Both the position numbers and the translations under genes were made by a program. Source: Microbacterium dauci (GTDB taxonomy: Bacteria > Actinomycetota > Actinomycetes > Actinomycetales > Microbacteriaceae). Taken from it: 64,000 nt of DNA. Below, in pieces: positions 34,342 through 42,877 of this stretch. The stretch's first letter is position 1. Every line of letters begins with the position of its first letter. The stretch lies in assembly GCF_030065535.1 (NCBI RefSeq), contig NZ_JASJND010000006.1:1-64000 (forward strand), written 5' to 3'. The notes beneath the pieces were generated by a model that searched no databases, was not told where the DNA came from, and saw nothing but the letters and a program-made list of their open reading frames with translations.

Positions 34342-35324
34342 GCGGCATCCGTCTGGCGATCGTCGGTCACGGGCAGATCGTCGCCGACTTCCTGCCTGCC
34401 GCAAGCGCCGTCGAGGGCATGCACCTCGCTGCGATCGTCGGCCGCCCTGCGCGTCGCGAGCAGCTCGAGCAGATCGCCGCCGAGCACGGCATCGACCGCG
34501 TGCACGTCGACTATGGCGCGTGCCTCGCCGACCCCGACGTCGACACGGTGTGGATCGCCCTGCCGAACTCGCTGCACTTCGAGTACTCGCGGCGGGCCCT
34601 GCTGGCCGGCAAGCACGTCATCTGCGAGAAGCCGTTCGTCCTCCGGAGCGACGAGCTCGCCGAACTGCGGTCCCTGGCGGCGGAGCGCGAGCTCATCCTC
34701 GTCGAGGCGATCAGCAACCAGTACCTGTCGAACGTCCGCTGGATCGAGGAGAACCTCTCGCGTATTGGCGAGCTGCGGCTCGTCCAGTGCGAGTACTCGC
34801 AGTACTCGTCGCGCTACGACGCATTCCGGAGCGGACAGGTCCTGCCCGCGTTCGACCCGTCGATGGGTGGTGGGGCACTGATGGATCTCGGTATCTACAC
34901 GCTGCATCTCGTCGTGGGCCTGATCGGCGCACCCGACACGGTCGACTACCGACCCACGCTCGAGCGCGGCGTCGACACGTCGGGTGTGGTCACCCTCGGC
35001 TACGGCAGTGCGCAGGCGGTGTGTGTCGCTGCGAAGGACTCACCCGGACCGTCGCGCACGAAGCTGCAGGGGACGGGTGGCGTCATCATCGTCGACGGGG
35101 CGCCGAACGTCGTCCCCGAGGTTCGGATCGAGCTGCGGGACGGCACGTCGGAAGTCGTCGACCTCACCGTCCATCCGCATCGGATGGTCGAGGAGTTCCG
35201 TGCGTTCGTCGCGATGATCGAGTCGCTCGATCTCGCTGAGCGCGACCGCCGGCTCGATCACAGCGCGACCGTCCTCGACGTCGCGACCCGCGCGCTCGAG
35301 TCGGCGGGCATCACGCTCGGCTGA
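34338..35324 (+). CDS. Gfo/Idh/MocA-family NAD(P)-dependent oxidoreductase
   Basis: A 328-residue dehydrogenase. The Rossmann fold starts at LAIVGHGQIVADFLPA; the usual second Gly of GxGxxG is H-G-Q here. The sugar-dehydrogenase EKP motif is present (HVICEKPFVL, around residue 97), and the substrate domain contains GGGALMDLGIYTLHLVVGLI with the conserved Asp and His. The substrate is probably a sugar or inositol derivative, or the enzyme is a diol/trans-dihydrodiol dehydrogenase-like member. Translationally coupled to the DUF1304 gene. Confidence 0.85.
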   Translation: MSGIRLAIVGHGQIVADFLPAASAVEGMHLAAIVGRPARREQLEQIAAEHGIDRVHVDYGACLADPDVDTVWIALPNSLHFEYSRRALLAGKHVICEKPFVLRSDELAELRSLAAERELILVEAISNQYLSNVRWIEENLSRIGELRLVQCEYSQYSSRYDAFRSGQVLPAFDPSMGGGALMDLGIYTLHLVVGLIGAPDTVDYRPTLERGVDTSGVVTLGYGSAQAVCVAAKDSPGPSRTKLQGTGGVIIVDGAPNVVPEVRIELRDGTSEVVDLTVHPHRMVEEFRAFVAMIESLDLAERDRRLDHSATVLDVATRALESAGITLG

Positions 35325-35457
35325 CCGGCCGATCCTCGCGATCACGCGCCGGACCCACGAGGGGTGGCCGTCGTCCACGACGGGTGCGTTCGCACGGCTG
35401 ACGTCCGGCCGCGTCGAGTAGCGTGGCGCATCGAGCGCGTGGGAAGGGCGGCACAGG

Positions 35458-36225
35458 ATGGCCAAGCGGTCTCGTCGCCGGACGCGTCGATCGACAGGTG
35501 CCGCGGTCGTCGTCGCGGTTGCGGCCGCCGCCTCCCTCGCCGTCGTCGTTGCGGTCGCCGTCCCCTTGGCGGGGGCGATCTCAGAGGGGGCGCCCGACGA
35601 GCCGCGCCCGATCGCCGTGCCCGGGCTCCCCGTCGATCCCGCGATCGAGAGTGCCGACGACGGGCACGCGGACGACGCATGGGTGGAGCGGGTGTCCGCC
35701 GACACCGGAATCCCGGCACGTGCGCTGCGTGCCTACGCTGCGGCCGACCTCGCTCTCTCCGACGAACAACCGGAGTGCGGCATCGTGTGGAATACCCTCG
35801 CCGGCATCGGCAGTGTCGAGTCGCGACACGGCTCCTACGGCGGGGCGACGCTCGAGGCGGACGGGTGGGTCACGCCCCGCATCGTCGGCCCAGCGCTCGA
35901 CGGAGACGGGTTCGCCGAGATCGGCGACACCGACGGCGGCGAATGGGATGGCGACACCGAATGGGATCGGGCAGTGGGGCCGATGCAGTTCATCCCCGAG
36001 ACCTGGCGTCGCTGGGGCGCAGACGGAAACGGCGACGAGCGACGCGACCCGAACCACATCGACGATGCGGCGCTCGCGGCCGCGCGGTACCTCTGTGCGT
36101 CCGGACCGATGACCGAAGCCGAGTCGTGGCGTGATGCGATCTTCAGTTACAACCCGCTGACCAGGTACGTCGACGACGTCGCCGAGACTGCCACGGAGTA
36201 CGCACGCCTCGCCGAGCGCGAGTGA
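35458..36225 (+). CDS. Exported lytic murein transglycosylase-like protein (MltB/SLT fold)
   Basis: A 255-residue exported protein with a strongly basic N-terminus and one helix (about 14-40). The lysozyme-like domain has the catalytic glutamate E121 in AGIGSVESRHG and the family segment AVGPMQFIPETWRRWG near 176-191, with NPLTRYVDDV near the end. It should cut peptidoglycan between MurNAc and GlcNAc with anhydro-ring formation. A TAGCGT box at about 35418 may be its -10. Confidence 0.88.
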   Translation: MAKRSRRRTRRSTGAAVVVAVAAAASLAVVVAVAVPLAGAISEGAPDEPRPIAVPGLPVDPAIESADDGHADDAWVERVSADTGIPARALRAYAAADLALSDEQPECGIVWNTLAGIGSVESRHGSYGGATLEADGWVTPRIVGPALDGDGFAEIGDTDGGEWDGDTEWDRAVGPMQFIPETWRRWGADGNGDERRDPNHIDDAALAAARYLCASGPMTEAESWRDAIFSYNPLTRYVDDVAETATEYARLAERE

Positions 36226-36294
36226 ATCGAGCAGTGCGACGGGTGGATTGCGGTCTGAGGGAAGCGCTCGCGCCGCGTCGTCCGGACCGGCAGG

Positions 36295-37170
36295 ATGTCC
36301 GACATGGCGGAGCGGATCACCCAGGAGCGGATCGCCGAGCACGTGCGCCGGCTCGGCGACGAGTATCCGCCGATCGAACTCGACTCGGTCGATCGCGAGG
36401 TGCGCGCACCCGAGGTCGTCGCACGGCGCTTCGGCCACGTCATCGACTACCTCGCGCGGGTGGAGCTCGATGTGGATCGGAATGTATTGGAGCTTCTCGT
36501 GCTCCTCCCCGATGTCCACGAGGTGGATCGGGCCTTCTACGCCGATGTGTGGCAGCCGCAGGAGATCCAGCACGGGCTCATCCTCGACCGCCTGCAGCAG
36601 GACATCGGGAGGCCGGCGGCCGAACCCGAACTCGACGTCGCGGTGAAGATCAAGCTCCTCGGCGCGCTCGCGCACATCCCCGCGATCCAAGACGTCGTGC
36701 GCCTCATCTATTACCTGACCGGCGCCAGCACCGAACGGCAGGCCGTGCTCGCGTACAACGTCATCCACGGAGGGATGACCGAGCTCGGCGAGGCGGCGAT
36801 CGCGGAGACGATCATCGCCCCGATCCGCCGGCAAGAGCCGGGGCACTTCGCGTTCTACCGGATGAGCGCGACCGAGCTCGTGCAGAGCGGTGCGCTCAGA
36901 CCGTGGCAGCTCCACCTCACGCGCGTGCTGCGACAGCGCAGTTACAACCTGGTTGGTACCAACGGGCAGGACCGGTATCGCGCGCAGATGGGCGCAGTCG
37001 TCGAGACGCTCGGGTTCGACACCGACCTCGAGCGGTACGCGCGCGAGGTCGGCCGCATCGAGGCGCAACTGCTCTGGGCGCACCGGCAGGGGATGGCGTA
37101 TCCGCCGTACGTGCTGGCGGCGCTCCGCGAAAGCATCGACCTCTACCGCGAGCGTGGCTTCGCGGCCTGA
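36295..37170 (+). CDS. Ferritin-like di-iron protein of unknown substrate
   Basis: A 291-residue all-helical protein. Two ExxH motifs are spaced as in di-iron carboxylate enzymes: E90-x-x-H93 (QEIQHG) and E181-x-x-H184 (QEPGHF), with additional glutamates in MTELGEAAIAETI. This resembles the acyl-ACP-desaturase/AurF type of four-helix bundle, so an O2-dependent oxidation or desaturation is possible. Length agrees with that group. It has no redox partner gene nearby. The downstream hairpin at 37199-37231 ends its transcript. Start ATG at 36295 or three codons later. Confidence 0.6.
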   Translation: MSDMAERITQERIAEHVRRLGDEYPPIELDSVDREVRAPEVVARRFGHVIDYLARVELDVDRNVLELLVLLPDVHEVDRAFYADVWQPQEIQHGLILDRLQQDIGRPAAEPELDVAVKIKLLGALAHIPAIQDVVRLIYYLTGASTERQAVLAYNVIHGGMTELGEAAIAETIIAPIRRQEPGHFAFYRMSATELVQSGALRPWQLHLTRVLRQRSYNLVGTNGQDRYRAQMGAVVETLGFDTDLERYAREVGRIEAQLLWAHRQGMAYPPYVLAALRESIDLYRERGFAA

Positions 37171-37527
37171 TCCTGCGGGGTCTCCCGGGGCAAAGGAGGG
37201 GCCCCGGCGATAAGCCCGATCGCCGGGGCCCGACATAAGCGTTGGGAGTGGATGGGTGACCCGAACACCGCTCGACTCGACCGTTCCGCCTACGTACCTT
37301 GCGTGCTCAAATCTAGGGCTCCACGGCACCTTTCCGCCGGGGATTGACGCGAGCTCCGTCGCTCTGATACGCCTCCCGAACGGATGCCGCGCGCTCGCGG
37401 TGAACACGCACTCGGTGCCCGTGAAGTCAAGCCCCTCCGCGGCGCGGCTTCGGCGGGGGAGAGTTGCCGGGCGTCGCGCTCCGCGACCCGCGCCGATGAC
37501 GGCGATGCACCACCTGGAGGTTCCACG
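37171..37527. other. Intergenic region with one terminator hairpin
   Basis: Apart from the hairpin at 37199-37231 I find no gene here. The sequence between 37260 and 37520 is less GC-rich and may include the promoter of the small gene at 37528. No clear -35/-10 pair can be assigned. Confidence 0.5.
37199..37231. terminator. Strong GC-rich terminator hairpin
   Basis: A perfect 13-base-pair stem (GGGCCCCGGCGAT with ATCGCCGGGGCCC) encloses a seven-base loop. It lies 28 bases after the di-iron protein stop. No U-tract, as is usual in GC-rich actinobacteria. Confidence 0.75.
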
Positions 37528-37818
37528 ATGCCGGATGATCCTGCCCCTCGATTCCGACTCCAACCACTCGGCCGCGACTGCTGGCGGCTCTGCGACAGTG
37601 CGGTCGCCGAAGCCGACGCCGAGGTCGTCCTCGCCTACGTCGAGCGACGCTCGGACGGGCGATACGAAGCGACGTGGGTGCGAGGAGGCGCCGGGTCGGC
37701 TCTGTTCGGTTCCGTCGACGCCCTGCTGTCGGGTGCCGCTCGGCACCTCGCGGAGTGCGCGCCTCGGCGAGTGAAGCCACGCCCGATCGCGCACCGGCCA
37801 CCGCTCGCCCCGATCTGA
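37528..37818 (+). CDS. Small hypothetical protein
   Basis: A 96-residue soluble protein with a WRLCDSAVAEADAEVVLAYV core and a Pro/Arg-rich tail. The ATG at 37528 is preceded by CTGGAGG at good spacing, and codon third positions are GC-rich, so it is probably real. Similar short proteins in Microbacterium are unnamed. No motif is recognised. Confidence 0.6.
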   Translation: MPDDPAPRFRLQPLGRDCWRLCDSAVAEADAEVVLAYVERRSDGRYEATWVRGGAGSALFGSVDALLSGAARHLAECAPRRVKPRPIAHRPPLAPI

Positions 37819-37949
37819 GCGCAGCGGCAGCTCCTGACGTTCCCAGCAACTGCAGGAACACTCCTGATGGCACGCCGAATCATGTCATAGAAGCCGCATA
37901 GGGTCGCGCGGTCGGATGGCTCCAACGCACATTCGAGCAGGAGCCACGC

Positions 37950-38546
37950 ATGACCGTCACGACCCTGATCCTTCTCTCCGTCGACCTCGTCGCGGCGACG
38001 ATCCTCACCGTCGGCCTGTACTACCGACGCCACCACCGCCGCGACCTCGTCGTCGCGTTCCTGGGTGTCAACGTAGGCGTCATGGCAGTCGCGTCGGTGC
38101 TCGGTACCGCAGAGGTGGCCATGGGACTGGGGCTTGGTCTCTTCGGCGTGCTGTCGATTATCCGCCTGCGTTCGTCCGAGATCTCACAGCGCGAGGTTGC
38201 GTACTACTTCGCAGCCCTCGCGATCGGCCTCGTTTCCGGTCTGCCCACCACCGATCCGTGGCCGGTTGTCGGGCTCATCGCGCTTGTGCTCGGTGTGATG
38301 TGGGTAGCCGACCACCCGGCCCTGCTGTCGCGCAGTCGGCAGCAGATCATCAGACTCGATCGCGCCATCGGCAGTGAGGACGAGCTGCGGGCAGAGCTCG
38401 CCGCGCGTCTTGGCGGCGAGGTGACCGCGCTCGTCGTGCAAGAACTCGACCTCGTCAACGACACCACGCTCGTCGACGTCCGGTTCCGCGCACCGCGGCC
38501 CCGGGCGCAGGCGCCGAAGCGACAGCTCGCTGGGGCGTCGCGATGA
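37950..38546 (+). CDS. DUF4956 membrane protein
   Basis: A 198-residue protein: four hydrophobic helices in the first 125 residues and a soluble C-terminal part with LVVQELDLVNDTTLVDVRFR. The loop FGVLSIIRLRSSEISQREVA is the DUF4956 hallmark. These proteins are regularly encoded beside VTC-domain proteins, as here, and the pair is thought to act in polyphosphate or surface-polymer metabolism. It overlaps the VTC gene by four bases (ATGA). Confidence 0.85.
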   Translation: MTVTTLILLSVDLVAATILTVGLYYRRHHRRDLVVAFLGVNVGVMAVASVLGTAEVAMGLGLGLFGVLSIIRLRSSEISQREVAYYFAALAIGLVSGLPTTDPWPVVGLIALVLGVMWVADHPALLSRSRQQIIRLDRAIGSEDELRAELAARLGGEVTALVVQELDLVNDTTLVDVRFRAPRPRAQAPKRQLAGASR

Positions 38547-39337
38547 CCTCGGTCCTTTCGCATTTCGATTCGGTCGGGCTCGACGAGCTCGTCTCGGAGG
38601 CATCCCTGCTGACGCGCGTCGACCGGAAGTACGTCGTGCCGCGTGCCGAACTCGACGTACTGATCGGTGGGCTGGATGCCGCCACTCGCGTGCTTGAGAT
38701 CGATGGCGTTCGCGACTTCGCGTACGAGTCGTTCTACTTCGACACCCCCGATCTCCTCAGCTTCCACATGGCCGCCCAACCTCGCCGGCGACGCTTCAAG
38801 CTGCGCACCCGCGCGTACCTCGATGTGGGTTCCGCGTATCTCGAGATCAAGACCCGCGGCGCTCGCGGGAGCACGGTCAAGGAGCGGTCGGCGTATCCCA
38901 GTGCCGACCGCGACCGACTCACAGCCCGGGCGCGCGACGAAGTAGCCGAGGCGTTCGGCTCGATCGGGGTCGCCCCGTCACGTGTCGACGCACTCGATGC
39001 GACCCTCGTCACGCGGTACCGCCGTACCACCGTGCTCGCCCCCGACGCGGTCGCGAGAGCCACCATCGACGCTGAGCTCACGTGGCTGACCCCTGAGGGG
39101 GACGGCTTCGCGCTCCCGCGCCTCGCGATCGTCGAGACGAAGTCCGGTGCACGGGCGTCCGACATCGACCGGCTGCTGTGGCGGTCAGGTTACCGCCCGG
39201 CGACCGTCAGCAAGTACGCGACCGGCCTCGCTGCCCTTCGCCCCGACCTTCCCCGCAATCGCTGGTCGCGCCTCTTGCGCGGCCCGTTCGCCGACACGGC
39301 CCGACCCGAGGAGCTGCCATGCGCCGCCACCGTTTGA
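38543..39337 (+). CDS. VTC-domain protein (polyphosphate-polymerase-like tunnel fold)
   Basis: A 264-residue protein of the VTC/CYTH-like fold. The opening LLTRVDRKYVVPRAELDVLI, the FYFDTPDLLSFHMA strand, RRRRFKLRTRAYLD and EIKTRGARG provide the basic residues lining a triphosphate tunnel. Yeast VTC4 makes polyphosphate from ATP; bacterial relatives are uncharacterised. The C-terminus keeps the acid residues of the tunnel (ETKSG). Its last 19 bases overlap the lipoprotein gene. Confidence 0.85.
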   Translation: MTSVLSHFDSVGLDELVSEASLLTRVDRKYVVPRAELDVLIGGLDAATRVLEIDGVRDFAYESFYFDTPDLLSFHMAAQPRRRRFKLRTRAYLDVGSAYLEIKTRGARGSTVKERSAYPSADRDRLTARARDEVAEAFGSIGVAPSRVDALDATLVTRYRRTTVLAPDAVARATIDAELTWLTPEGDGFALPRLAIVETKSGARASDIDRLLWRSGYRPATVSKYATGLAALRPDLPRNRWSRLLRGPFADTARPEELPCAATV

Positions 39338-40797
39338 TCCTGTCCACCGTCCCGTTCGTCCTGGCAGGCGTTGTGCTCGCAGGCTGTGCCGTGCAAACGG
39401 ACACTGCGATCGAGCAGGCGCCTCAGGCGTCAACCTCGACCACATCCGAAGGTGGGGCGGAGACGGCCGTCGTGATCGATTCTGATCTGCAGGCGGAGGC
39501 CGTCATCGCAGCGAACGACGATTCCACCGTCACCCGTGACGACGAATGGTCGGACGTCGACGCGATCGACGTCGCACTGATCGGCTCCTCGGCGACGACC
39601 GCCGCCGAGGGCGTGACAGTGGCGGACGGCACGGTGACCATCTCCGAAGCCGGTGTGTATCGACTGAGCGGCTCGCTCGAGGGATCGGTCGTCGTCGCGG
39701 CGCCAGATGACGCGCTCGTCGTGCTCATCCTCGACGGTGTCGATATCCAGAACGGCGACGGCCCCGCGATCCAGGTCGATTCCGCCGATGACGTCGCCAT
39801 CGCCCTGGCCGACGGCAGCGAGAACACCGTGTCGGATGCCTCGTCGTACGCCGACGACGCCGACGCGAATGCGGTGATCTACGCCGCGGCGGACCTCACG
39901 ATCACCGGCACCGGTTCGCTCACGGTGGACGGGAACGGCAATGACGGCATCGCGTCCACCGACGACCTCGTTATCTTGTCGGGCGACCTGACTGTTGACG
40001 CCATCGACGACGGGTTGCGTGGCAAGGACTCGCTGACCGTCGAGGGCGGCACCCTCGATGTGACCGCTGGCGGCGACGCGTTCAAGAGCGATCAGGACGA
40101 TGACGCCACGCGAGGTTGGATCCTCATCGAGGGCGGCGATCTGACTACGTCCAGCGGTGATGACGCGCTCTCGGCGTTCACCGATGTCGTGGTGACGGGT
40201 GGAACCCTCTCCCTCGACGCCGGCGTCGGCGGCACTGCGTCCGACTCCGCGAAGGGCATTGCGGCAGGAACGGTCGCTGTGCTCGACGGCGGCGAGCTCA
40301 CGATCACCGCGACCGACGACGGTGTCCACTCGGACGGGTCGGTGGGCATCGGGGGCGCATCGCTGCAGATCTCATCCGGCGACGACGGCGTGCACGCCGA
40401 GCAGACGCTCGAGGTGCGTTCCGGAGAGGTGACGGTGGACGCGGTCGAGGGTCTTGAAGCACCGGTGCTCGTCGTCGAAGGCGGCGATACCACGGTGCAC
40501 GCATCGGACGACGGTATGAATGCGTCGGTATCGGACCTCGTCACGTCGGATGTGAGCATCACGATCTCAGGAGGCAACCTCACCATCGTGATGGGCAGTG
40601 GAGACACCGATGCGATCGACAGCAATGGAGACCTCACGATCACCGGCGGCACGTTCGACATCACGGCGAACTCGTCGTTCGACTACGACGGCAACGGCTC
40701 GATGTCTGGCGCCACGGTGACCGTCAACGGGGCGGCCGTGACGGAACTGACGAACTCCATGGGTGGCGGCGGGATGGGCGGCGGCGGGCGACCCTGA
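39319..40797 (+). CDS. Carbohydrate-binding-domain lipoprotein (Cthe_2159-like beta-helix)
   Basis: A 492-residue exported lipoprotein with lipobox VLAGC (C about 22). After a Ser/Thr/Glu-rich stretch come many imperfect beta-helix repeats such as DDALVVLILDGVDIQNGDGP, GNGNDGIASTDDLVILSGDL and DDGVHSDGSVGIGGASLQIS. This pattern matches the cellulose- and acidic-sugar-binding protein Cthe_2159 family. It ends in Gly/Met repeats (GGGGMGGGG). It is very acidic and may bind calcium. Overlapping the VTC gene shows that the three genes are one operon. Confidence 0.8.
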   Translation: MRRHRLILSTVPFVLAGVVLAGCAVQTDTAIEQAPQASTSTTSEGGAETAVVIDSDLQAEAVIAANDDSTVTRDDEWSDVDAIDVALIGSSATTAAEGVTVADGTVTISEAGVYRLSGSLEGSVVVAAPDDALVVLILDGVDIQNGDGPAIQVDSADDVAIALADGSENTVSDASSYADDADANAVIYAAADLTITGTGSLTVDGNGNDGIASTDDLVILSGDLTVDAIDDGLRGKDSLTVEGGTLDVTAGGDAFKSDQDDDATRGWILIEGGDLTTSSGDDALSAFTDVVVTGGTLSLDAGVGGTASDSAKGIAAGTVAVLDGGELTITATDDGVHSDGSVGIGGASLQISSGDDGVHAEQTLEVRSGEVTVDAVEGLEAPVLVVEGGDTTVHASDDGMNASVSDLVTSDVSITISGGNLTIVMGSGDTDAIDSNGDLTITGGTFDITANSSFDYDGNGSMSGATVTVNGAAVTELTNSMGGGGMGGGGRP

Positions 40798-40932
40798 CCT
40801 CGCGTGGCGGGGAGCCGGATGCGACGACGGGCTACCTGCCGCCGCGCGGCGTGTCAAGGACGTGACGTCCGTCGTGTGGACGGGCGATGCTGGTCCCTGT
40901 TCAGCGCACCGCAGCCCGGCGGAGGAGGACTG

Positions 40933-41241
40933 ATGCGGCGGATCGACATCTCGTATGGCGGCCAGTGGTACAGCATCGGCGACCGCTCGCTCGAGGCGGT
41001 GCACGAAGAGATCCGCGCGGGCGTCCTCGCAGGCCATCACTGGCTCGAGGTGAACGAAGGCGAGGGTCAGTCGCGTCCCGCGTACCTCTCGATCACGCCG
41101 GGCGTGCCCATCGCCGTCGTGCCCGAGACCGAACCGCACGATCCGCCGAGCGAAGCCCGGATCGACGAGGCCGACGGCGACTACGAGCAGCCGTCCGCAC
41201 CGCGATGGACGGGGCCGACAATCCACGCCGGCCGTCGCTGA
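40933..41241 (+). CDS. Small uncharacterised protein, family A (RIDIxYG type)
   Basis: A 102-residue protein beginning MRRIDISYGGQWYSIGDRSL, with ITPGVPIAVVPE later and a loose acidic/Arg tail. A paralog lies at 42641-42877 and the two align over their first 65 residues. GGAGGAGG precedes the ATG. It is the first member of a cluster of tiny proteins around dps. Function unknown; no catalytic motif is visible. Confidence 0.7.
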   Translation: MRRIDISYGGQWYSIGDRSLEAVHEEIRAGVLAGHHWLEVNEGEGQSRPAYLSITPGVPIAVVPETEPHDPPSEARIDEADGDYEQPSAPRWTGPTIHAGRR

Positions 41242-41306
41242 CACGCTGATTCGACGCGGCTGTCAAGACCCTCGCCGCAGTCGGCACCCGCCGCGAGAGT
41301 GTCCTC

Positions 41307-41627
41307 ATGAGCGAACAGACCGATCCCCGCGAAGACCCGACGACCGGTGCCGATCACCACGGCGAGGACGGGCGACGCGACGCCGTGTGGGCAGGATCGA
41401 CCCAGGAGGGGCGCGAGCAGCGCGCGACGCAGGATCTGCCCGCGATGTCACAGCATCCGGCCGACGTCTCCGACAAGATCGACGGCGTCGTCGCGCAGAC
41501 CCGGGCCGATGCCGCAGGCCACGAGAACTTCGACGTCCGACGCGTCCTCGTGGAGCGACTCGCGCAGGCCGGCATAGAGGTGGACGACGCCCAGCTCGAC
41601 GACCTCGCGGCGCGCGCGTCCGGCTGA
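41307..41627 (+). CDS. Small hydrophilic hypothetical protein
   Basis: A 106-residue, charged protein without hydrophobic segments. The first 45 residues look disordered and the rest is helical (VRRVLVERLAQAGIEVDDAQ). Start ATG at 41307. It lies between a family A gene and dps, in the same direction. I do not recognise it; it may be a stress-induced protein given its neighbours. Confidence 0.6.
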   Translation: MSEQTDPREDPTTGADHHGEDGRRDAVWAGSTQEGREQRATQDLPAMSQHPADVSDKIDGVVAQTRADAAGHENFDVRRVLVERLAQAGIEVDDAQLDDLAARASG

Positions 41628-41706
41628 GCGCGCGGGCTATCACCGGCGCCCGACCCGGCGCAACCCCGATGCCCGGAGGTGGCATCCGATCTACCGTCGA
41701 AGACGA

Positions 41707-41737
41707 CGATCCACACGCGAAAGCGATCCACACGCGA
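41707..41737 (+). promoter_or_regulatory. Tandem 14-base repeat in front of dps
   Basis: CGATCCACACGCGA occurs at 41707-41720 and again at 41724-41737, a 17-base period. The repeats end about 16 bases before the dps start and could be an operator or part of the 5' untranslated region. Purely sequence-based. Confidence 0.4.
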
Positions 41738-41753
41738 GAGAAGGGATGCCACC

Positions 41754-42293
41754 ATGACCACGGCCACCCAGACCCCCACCCGCAACAACCGCAAGGCGGC
41801 GGGCGCACGTCTCACTGACGAGCAGAATGCAGAGCGCGGCTTCACAGCCTCGAAGCAGCTCAGCGAAAACCTGCAGAAGGTCCTCGTCGATCTCGTCGAA
41901 CTGGCCTCGCAGGGCAAGCAGGCGCACTGGAACGTCGTCGGCAAGAACTTCCGAGACACGCACGTCCAGCTCGACGAGATCATCGACGCGGCGCGGAACT
42001 TCAGCGACACGATCGCCGAGCGCATGCGCGCACTCCACGCCGTCCCGGACGGCCGCAGCGACACCGTCGCAGAGCAGACCACGCTCCCCGAGTTCCCGCA
42101 CGGAGAGATCTCCACGACCGACGTCATCGATCTCGTGACCGAGCGGCTCGAGGCGACCATCGGGACGTGTCGCGACGTGCACGACGCTGTCGACGAAGAG
42201 GACCCGACGAGCGCCGACATCCTGCACGAAGTCCTCGAGACCCTCGAGCAGTACGCCTGGATGGTCAGCGCCGAGAACCGCGTCCCGCGCTGA
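41754..42293 (+). CDS. dps: Dps-family DNA-binding ferritin
   Basis: A 179-residue ferritin-like protein that stores iron, consumes peroxide and can compact DNA. The intersubunit ferroxidase motif is intact (GKQAHWNVVGKNFRDTHVQL, then DEIIDAA). An N-terminal 25-residue tail rich in Thr, Lys and Arg could bind DNA. The ATG at 41754 follows AGAAGGG. Its neighbours are small unknown proteins, several of them paralogs, suggesting a stress-response cluster. Confidence 0.92.
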   Translation: MTTATQTPTRNNRKAAGARLTDEQNAERGFTASKQLSENLQKVLVDLVELASQGKQAHWNVVGKNFRDTHVQLDEIIDAARNFSDTIAERMRALHAVPDGRSDTVAEQTTLPEFPHGEISTTDVIDLVTERLEATIGTCRDVHDAVDEEDPTSADILHEVLETLEQYAWMVSAENRVPR

Positions 42294-42303
42294 AGATCCG
42301 CGC

Positions 42304-42630
42304 ATGGGGAAATTCATCTACGAGGGTGTGCTGAAGGTCGACTTCGACGACCGTTCGCTCGCACACCTGCAGTTGGTGATCGGCACGAAGCTGTCGCGGG
42401 GGGAGTCCTTCCACTTCACCTGGAAGGACGACCCCTCGATCGGCAATGGCCGCACGAGCGTCTGGCTACACCCACGGTGCACGCTGGTGTTCAAGTTCTA
42501 CCGGGGCGACCGTCCGAAACTGAATCGTGCGTGGGTCGAGGCGCTGTCCAGCGCGGCGAACTCGCCCGCAGGCCTCGTGCTCGTACCCGAGCCGACCGAG
42601 GCATCCGATTCCATCGCCGAGACCATCTGA
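42304..42630 (+). CDS. DUF7882-like small protein, copy 1
   Basis: A 108-residue protein beginning MGKFIYEGVLKVDFDDRSLA, with KLSRGESFHFTW, a TSVWLHP strand and a NRAWVEALSSAANSPAGLVL end. Three paralogs lie within 1.9 kb (42864, 43240, 43840). As I recall, relatives in Microbacterium are sometimes labelled ATP-dependent DNA ligase, but there is no KxDG or other ligase motif and the chain is far too short. It starts 10 bases after dps, so it is probably cotranscribed with it. Confidence 0.75.
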   Translation: MGKFIYEGVLKVDFDDRSLAHLQLVIGTKLSRGESFHFTWKDDPSIGNGRTSVWLHPRCTLVFKFYRGDRPKLNRAWVEALSSAANSPAGLVLVPEPTEASDSIAETI

Positions 42631-42640
42631 GGGACCCGAC

Positions 42641-42877
42641 GTGAAGCGCATCGACATCCACTACGGCGCGGAGCAGTACTCGATCGGCGAGGAGTCGCTC
42701 GAGAAGCTCCACGGGGAGATCCGTGCGGCGCTCGACGCCGGGCACGGTTGGATCACCGTCAACGACGGCGAGGGGGCGCCGCGTCCGGCGCATCTGCTCA
42801 TCACGCCGGGCGTGCCGATCGCGCTGATCCCGATCCCCGAGCAAACCGAAGACGACGGGTACGTCACGCAGGATTGA
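42641..42877 (+). CDS. Small uncharacterised protein, family A (RIDIxYG type), second copy
   Basis: A 78-residue paralog of the protein at 40933: MKRIDIHYGAEQYSIGEESL, WITVNDGEGAPRPAHLLITP. It lacks the long tail of the first copy. The GTG at 42641 lies 11 bases after the DUF7882-like gene. Its 3' end overlaps by 14 bases the convergent gene at 42864. Confidence 0.65.
   Translation: MKRIDIHYGAEQYSIGEESLEKLHGEIRAALDAGHGWITVNDGEGAPRPAHLLITPGVPIALIPIPEQTEDDGYVTQD

Noticed and set aside
40201..40797. Internal repeats of the beta-helix lipoprotein as a tandem DNA repeat
   Set aside because: The repeats are imperfect at the protein level (GGDLT, DDGVH patterns) and not at the DNA level, so they reflect the fold, not a repeat element.
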